Positions 15,409 to 20,323 of a DNA stretch of 20,323 bases are shown here, piece by piece. The DNA is taken from IMG/VR virus record IMGVR_UViG_3300042472_000391, positions 1 through 20,323 of that record, one strand, 5' to 3'. The stretch comes from a virus. Position numbers and translations under genes: made by a program. The notes beneath the pieces were generated by a model that had not been told where the DNA came from, did not search any database, and was given only the letters and a program-made list of their open reading frames with translations. How positions within the stretch are numbered: the first letter of the stretch is position 1; each line of letters starts with the position of its first letter.

Positions 15409-16212
15409 ATGAGTATGGTAGTAGTTGGAGTAATAGGTGCCGCAGGTACAATAGCTTCAGGATTAATAGGTGCTGGTGCTGCTAAGAAAAGAGAAAGAGC
15501 AGCTGCACAAGATAAAGCTAGATTAGGAGCTGAACTTAACCAATTAGAAAATAGTAGACAAGCAATTATAAACCCTTACTCTACAACAAAAGATATGAGT
15601 AGCCTAGCTAAAGATTTATCTGGTACATTAAGTAATCCTTATGCTAATTTAGGCGTTGCTACAAATGCAGCTAAATTTGAGGCAGAGCAGATTGATGTTT
15701 CATTAGCAAACACATTGGACACGTTAAAAGATACAGGTGCGGGAGCGGGAGGTGCAACAGCATTGGCTCAAGCAGCATTAAAAGCTAAGCAGGGTATATC
15801 TTCTAGCATTGAATCTCAAGAAGCTAACAATGAAAAAATGAAAGCTCAAGGAGAAGCAAATTTACAAGAGGCTAAAATGCAAGAGAAACAAAGAATACAA
15901 GGTGTTCAAATTGATGAAGCTCGTCGCGTGCAATCAGCAGAGGCGGCTGGTAAGTCATTTATGTTTGGCGCGCAAGAAAATAGAGAGCAACAAAAAATAG
16001 ACAGAGTTGCGGGACAATTAGGAGGTGCTCAAGCACAACAAATGCAGGCACAAGCGGATAGAACAGGCGCAATTACCGGTATGATTGGTGGTTTATCATC
16101 AATAGCAGGAAGTATGGCTGGAAGTGCTGGATCTGGAGCAACAAGTACTCCTGGGTCAGGAGCAGGTTATGCATCTCAGTTTGGAGCAATGGCAAATCAA
16201 TTTAAAAAATAA
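15409..16212 (+). CDS. Internal virion / ejection protein (gp14-like type)
   Basis: The 267 residues begin with a hydrophobic, Gly/Ala-rich stretch (VVVGVIGAAGTIASGLIGAG, about residues 4-24) and continue as an Ala/Gln/Glu-rich helical protein with a glycine-hinged middle (DTGAGAGGATALAQAALKA). A second Gly/Ala/Ser hydrophobic region lies near 220-245. The sequence FMFGAQENREQQKIDRVAGQ is typical of short-tailed-phage internal proteins of the T7 gp14 kind, which leave the head early and help form a conduit through the cell envelope. A second in-frame ATG lies 6 bases downstream, and I kept the first. It follows the cupin stop by 3 bases. The family assignment is by pattern, not alignment. Confidence 0.7.
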   Translation: MSMVVVGVIGAAGTIASGLIGAGAAKKRERAAAQDKARLGAELNQLENSRQAIINPYSTTKDMSSLAKDLSGTLSNPYANLGVATNAAKFEAEQIDVSLANTLDTLKDTGAGAGGATALAQAALKAKQGISSSIESQEANNEKMKAQGEANLQEAKMQEKQRIQGVQIDEARRVQSAEAAGKSFMFGAQENREQQKIDRVAGQLGGAQAQQMQAQADRTGAITGMIGGLSSIAGSMAGSAGSGATSTPGSGAGYASQFGAMANQFKK

Positions 16213-16220
16213 AGATATAT

Positions 16221-17627
16221 ATGGGAGCATATTCAAATCCACAAATACCTATTGACACACAATCAGGACAATACTATAGGGATCTTACAAATACAATAGC
16301 AAGCAATACTGTTAATACTATTAACACATGGGCCGCAAAAGCCGCTGAGAATAAAAAAAATAATGAAGCTTTAAAAGTAAAAGTTGGAGAAGAAGAAAGT
16401 GCTTTATATAGAAATTTAAGTAGCACACAACAAACAAATCCAACTGTTAACTTTGAAGAATTATATAGACCTCAAATAAAAAGATACGCTGAATTAAGAA
16501 CGAGCATATTAAATGGAACAAGTACTGATCCTTCTAAAGACAGAATGGAAGCCGATAAAATATTTGCAAGTGTTGGTAATATTAAAAACTCATTAGTAGA
16601 TTTATCAAGTGAAGGTTTTGATGAAAAATATTCTAAAATGGGTGGAGCCGGCGGTTATGCTGTAAAAGAAAATGATCCAAATGTTATGAAGTCAATGCTA
16701 ATCTTCTCAGGCAAATTACCTGGTAAAAAAGTAGCAAGATTTGAAGATAACGATCCTTCTAAAGTTGTTTGGGATATATACGACGGTGAAACTAAAATAC
16801 AATCTTTATCAGCTGAACAATTAAAGAAAGCGGCTAGTGGCCAAGGTTTATTAAAAGTAATACCAAATGCTGCAGATTCTATAGACAATGCAAAAGCAGC
16901 CGTACCAGATGTATTTGATGTGAAAGACGGATTACCAACTGGAACAATTAAACAAGAATATTTAGGGGAAGTATACGAGAAAGAATTGCCTGGACAAGAA
17001 ACATCGATAGTTAGTGGTTATCAAAAAAATACCAAAAAATATGTAGCTACAGCAAAAATTAATAAAGAAGCTATTATGGCAAACCAAAACTTTTTAAATG
17101 TTTTAAATGCTAAAGCTGACGGTTTCATTAATGGCTCTGCGGATAATTCTCAAGCAATATTATTCCACAATACATATATTGCTAAGTCAGATCAAGATTT
17201 GCTTGAATGGGATAAACCTATGACTACAGAACAGCAAAACAAATTCAAATACGATTATAGAATGTTTGTTATAGATGGATTACCGGAAGAACAAACTGTT
17301 CCAGGATCTGGAATTATTGAAAAAGAAGAAATTACAAAACAAGTTATATCTAAACCAACAGGTGGCAAAGGAGGAAGTAATAAACCAAATAAACCATCTG
17401 CGGCCGCTGAAAAACAAGCAAAATTAGACGCTGAAGTTTCGGATTTAATAAAAACTAAAAAAGGTGGCGTTACTAGACAAGGGTATACATTAAGTATTAT
17501 AGATGGCAGATGGGGCCTTTATGATAAAGATGGGTTACCAAAACCTGGAACAGAAAATATCACGAACCCTACAGAATTAGCTACATTTATTGGTGGATCA
17601 CGACCAGGTAAAACAAAATTAAAATAA
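16221..17627 (+). CDS. Probable internal (cargo) virion protein
   Basis: Not recognised as a named family. The 468 residues are Lys/Asn/Ala-rich with mostly helical character. Residues 1-70 form a helix with an Asn/Lys patch (NTINTWAAKAAENKKNNEAL). Residues 75-270 are mixed and include a possible globular part (SGKLPGKKVARFEDNDPSKV, then VWDIYDGETKIQSLSAEQLK). Residues 370-405 are a Gly/Pro/Lys linker (PTGGKGGSNKPNKPSAAAEK). The last ~60 residues look like a small separate domain (GYTLSIIDGRWGLYDKDGLP). No signal peptide, membrane segment or active-site motif is visible. It lies 8 bases after the ejection-type gene and 18 bases before the giant gene, so a role as head cargo ejected with the DNA is likely but inferred. 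Confidence 0.55.
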   Translation: MGAYSNPQIPIDTQSGQYYRDLTNTIASNTVNTINTWAAKAAENKKNNEALKVKVGEEESALYRNLSSTQQTNPTVNFEELYRPQIKRYAELRTSILNGTSTDPSKDRMEADKIFASVGNIKNSLVDLSSEGFDEKYSKMGGAGGYAVKENDPNVMKSMLIFSGKLPGKKVARFEDNDPSKVVWDIYDGETKIQSLSAEQLKKAASGQGLLKVIPNAADSIDNAKAAVPDVFDVKDGLPTGTIKQEYLGEVYEKELPGQETSIVSGYQKNTKKYVATAKINKEAIMANQNFLNVLNAKADGFINGSADNSQAILFHNTYIAKSDQDLLEWDKPMTTEQQNKFKYDYRMFVIDGLPEEQTVPGSGIIEKEEITKQVISKPTGGKGGSNKPNKPSAAAEKQAKLDAEVSDLIKTKKGGVTRQGYTLSIIDGRWGLYDKDGLPKPGTENITNPTELATFIGGSRPGKTKLK

Positions 17628-17645
17628 AAAATAACAATAATATAT

Positions 17646-20323
17646 ATGGCAAAGTATTTTAATAATAACGGAGAAGAATATACTATAGAAGAAATCGTGG
17701 CAGCTGCTGAAGAAAACAATAAAAGTGTTGAAGACATTATAGCAGATAATGGTTTAACTATTGACGGTGAGAAGCCGGGAAAGTCTCAGGGTGTAACTGC
17801 AAAGAAACCGGTAGTTGCGCCAAAAAAACAAAAGTTGGTTTCACCTTCGGGAAATACTTCTTCGGGTTGGAATACTAAACCTACACCAAAATATGGTGTT
17901 GAAGCCATTACAGAAACTTTTCAAATAAAAAAGAAAGCTCAAGAAAAAAAAGCAGCAACTAAAAAAGCAGAAGTTAAGAAAAGCAAAGCTGTTGTTAATA
18001 ATTTTGTAGACACACAGCCCGACCTAGCTAATCCTTTTGATACAACAATAAAAGCAGATGTAACTGATCCATTTAATACGGGTGTAAAATTAGATGTAAG
18101 TAATATACAAAGCGATTATTTAGGTAGAGAAGATAAAAAAGCAATGCAATTTATTAATTCTAGTGTTAATCTTGACGAAGCTAACAGTAAGTTAAATGAT
18201 GAATTAAATGATTCTCAGACTATTGATTATGTAAGAGAAGGAGCAAAAGAATATTATAATGAATTAATTGCAAACCCACTTACTGAAGTTGCTGGGTTAT
18301 TTGGGGCAAACATTGATATAAAGATGGCTCCATATAAACCATTAGAGAATGAAAAAAAACAAGCTAGAGAAGAATTAGCTAAAAAAGGTATAAAGATTAC
18401 TAATGAAAAAATAGAGGAAAGAGCTAAATCTATATATATAGATAATCAAATATTAGATCAAAAAGGTAAAGCTGCTGAAGAATATTTTGACACATTAGAT
18501 GATGACAAATTAAAAGACCAATTAAAGATTAAAGCAATTGCGGATAAATTAAATGCATCGGACAAAGCTAGGCAATATACAATGCTATCTAAAGTTTATG
18601 ATTCTCAAATAAAAAGCTTTGGTAGTTATGCAAATGATATAAGAAAAAAATACAATGATGGTAATATAACGCCTGAAGAGTTAGCAGAATATAAAGTTAA
18701 AGCAAAAGAAGCTAAGGAAGCTTATGGATATTTAGAAAATATTTATAAAGACTTTCCTAAAGTAGAGCAGCAATTAAAAACAGACACAGAAAAACTAGAC
18801 TTTTATAAATTAAATTATGATGATGTAGAAGGTAATCTAAAAAGATTATATGCAAGTGGTTTAAAAGTATTAGGTGGAACATTAAAAATTGGCGGTGAAA
18901 GTGCTAAGTTTTTAGAAGAAAGCATAACAGGTAATATAAGCCCAATTGGTACTGGAACAAACTTAAGTACTATTGGGGGCATGATGTTGGAAGATGCTGA
19001 GACCGAAACACAGGATTTAAAATCTATAACTTTTGAAAGCGTTAGTAATTTTAATGATTTTGGTAAATATATGGGTAATCTGTTTTCAGATCAAATACCT
19101 ATATATGCTTCAATGTATTTTGGTGGTTCCGCAGGAGCAGGCGCAGTTTCGCTTAGTTCGGGTGGACAAAAGATACAAGAAATGGAAAACGAAGTTGGAG
19201 CTAACTATAGTTTAGGTACAAAGCTACTTACAGGTTATGCTTATGCTACAGCTGAATTCATTCCAGAAAAAATAGGTACACTTAGAATGTTTGAGAATCT
19301 AAAAGGCACTATGTCCTCTGTTGGTAAAGAATCAAGAGAATTATTTAAAGATGGACTATTTAAGTCTGCTATTGGAATTGGAGGTAAAACAGCAATGGAA
19401 TCCACTATAGAAGGTGGTACTGAGGGGCTGACTGAACTTTTAGATATGACTATTGATGAGCATCTATTAGGTAAAGAATTTACAGCTCAAACAAAAGTAA
19501 AAAGGATTAAGGAAGCTGTTGCTGGTGGAGTATTTATGGCTGGTCCTATGCAAACTATTGGAGGCGCTAATACTTTAATTGCAAAAGAATTAAAAAACTA
19601 TGCAACCGAAAACGAAATACAAGAAAGTAAAAAAATTATAGATAGAATTGATTTTTTACAGAATGAGTTAGCAACTAATGCTAGTTTATCAAGTAGTGAA
19701 TCAAATCAAATTAAACAAGAGATAAATAATTTATCTGATACTTCTATTGGTATAATTGAAAATTCTCAAGATAGAGTTTATAATATGACTACGGAAGATA
19801 TGGTTGCTGTAGTTAATATAAATAAAGAACAAGCTAACTTAAAAAATAAATATACAGAATTAATTGACTCTAATTTTTCAAATGAAATTAAAGTTGAAAA
19901 AGCAAACGAATTAAATAAGGAATTTAAACAACTTGAAAAAGAAAGACAGTTTTTATTAACGGATAAATACGCTACAATAAATAAAGTAGTTAATAACGCT
20001 TTGGTTATTAATGATAGCATTGAAAATATAACTAAGATAGCTAATTCTATTGGACAAGTTGAATTTGATAATAAAATAGGTGATCAATCTGGTATTGCTG
20101 TATTTAATTCACCAAAGGAATTAGGTGAAGCGTATAAAGTATGGTTAGTTAAAGATAATAAAAACGAAGATGGTACGGAAAAGAAAACACCTGCCAAAAT
20201 TGATTTAGAAGTAAAAGAAGCAATTAACTCAGATGGTTTTAAATTACCAAATGGACAAATTGTAATCAATAAAGCTGTTGCTGCTAATACAGGGGCTATT
20301 AACGTTGCTAACCATGAATTCTT
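17646..20323 (+). CDS. Giant cargo/ejection-type protein, possible zincin (3' end beyond window)
   Basis: The frame is open from the ATG at 17646 to the window edge: 892 residues and still running. The N-terminus carries a short helical motif seen at the start of large phage polyvalent proteins (EEYTIEEIVAAAEENNKSVE, ending in IIADNGL). A Lys/Thr/Ala/Pro-rich linker follows (about 45-120), then a helical Lys/Glu-rich region (150-440). Residues 470-520 and 610-640 are Gly/Ala-rich and hydrophobic (YFGGSAGAGAVSLSSGGQ, AVAGGVFMAGPMQTIGGA), possibly membrane-active. A long coiled coil covers about 655-800. At the edge, FKLPNGQIVINKAVAA leads to NHEF, with His890 and Glu891 as the last complete residues but one. 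This looks like the first half of a zincin HExxH site, though the second His is outside the window. Lysis, peptidase and cargo roles are inferred. Confidence 0.7.
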   Translation, partial: MAKYFNNNGEEYTIEEIVAAAEENNKSVEDIIADNGLTIDGEKPGKSQGVTAKKPVVAPKKQKLVSPSGNTSSGWNTKPTPKYGVEAITETFQIKKKAQEKKAATKKAEVKKSKAVVNNFVDTQPDLANPFDTTIKADVTDPFNTGVKLDVSNIQSDYLGREDKKAMQFINSSVNLDEANSKLNDELNDSQTIDYVREGAKEYYNELIANPLTEVAGLFGANIDIKMAPYKPLENEKKQAREELAKKGIKITNEKIEERAKSIYIDNQILDQKGKAAEEYFDTLDDDKLKDQLKIKAIADKLNASDKARQYTMLSKVYDSQIKSFGSYANDIRKKYNDGNITPEELAEYKVKAKEAKEAYGYLENIYKDFPKVEQQLKTDTEKLDFYKLNYDDVEGNLKRLYASGLKVLGGTLKIGGESAKFLEESITGNISPIGTGTNLSTIGGMMLEDAETETQDLKSITFESVSNFNDFGKYMGNLFSDQIPIYASMYFGGSAGAGAVSLSSGGQKIQEMENEVGANYSLGTKLLTGYAYATAEFIPEKIGTLRMFENLKGTMSSVGKESRELFKDGLFKSAIGIGGKTAMESTIEGGTEGLTELLDMTIDEHLLGKEFTAQTKVKRIKEAVAGGVFMAGPMQTIGGANTLIAKELKNYATENEIQESKKIIDRIDFLQNELATNASLSSSESNQIKQEINNLSDTSIGIIENSQDRVYNMTTEDMVAVVNINKEQANLKNKYTELIDSNFSNEIKVEKANELNKEFKQLEKERQFLLTDKYATINKVVNNALVINDSIENITKIANSIGQVEFDNKIGDQSGIAVFNSPKELGEAYKVWLVKDNKNEDGTEKKTPAKIDLEVKEAINSDGFKLPNGQIVINKAVAANTGAINVANHEF

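Noticed and set aside
1-20323. CRISPR arrays, insertion sequences, integrase or attachment sites
   Set aside because: No regularly spaced repeats, transposase motifs, or duplicated ends were seen. The only clear long repeat is the 26-base start region, and no gap between genes exceeds about 115 bases.

Overview
The window is a single, tightly packed, rightward (+ strand) virion-structure module from a tailed phage. It has about 33% GC by eye, gaps of 3 to 115 bases, no minus-strand genes and no host-like genes. Gene order and recognisable sequence signatures match the podovirus-like structural block of crAss-like phages (order Crassvirales): portal, scaffold-like protein, major capsid protein, head-associated protein, ring protein, tail-tube protein, giant muzzle/'stabilization' protein, companion tail protein, then internal (cargo/ejection) proteins. 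Most start codons lie in A/T-only leaders with no Shine-Dalgarno sequence, which fits a Bacteroidota host. The host assignment is an inference. The standard genetic code is used: nearly all stops are TAA, the portal stops at TAG, and there is no sign of TAG or TGA recoding.

Layout. 1-2280: portal, with its start outside the window. 2312-3472: acidic scaffold-like protein. 3490-4974: major capsid protein, followed by a clear rho-independent terminator (4994-5025). 5067-5951: conserved head-module protein, expressed from a leader that repeats, base for base, the leader of the scaffold gene. 5964-6002: a 13-bp hairpin between head and tail genes. 6021-8174: ring protein and P22 gp4-like tail-tube protein. 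8181-13331: a 1716-residue muzzle-type protein. 13385-14920: its likely companion. 14932-15405: a small cupin-fold protein. 15409-17627: two probable internal virion proteins. 17646-20323: the first 892 residues of a very large cargo-type protein that runs off the right edge just as a possible zincin HExxH motif begins.

How the genes work together. The portal, scaffold and capsid proteins build the prohead. The ring and tail-tube proteins extend the portal into a short tail, which the muzzle protein closes. The three genes at the right end encode Ala/Gln/Lys-rich proteins of the kind packed in the head and ejected with the genome.

The most unusual features are the accessory beta-rich domains spliced into four consecutive tail genes (ring, tube, muzzle, companion). 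Next are the duplicated leader upstream of two head genes, the head/tail boundary hairpin, the cupin protein inside the tail cluster, and the truncated zincin-like site. The terminase, replication genes and right-hand end of the large gene are outside the window.
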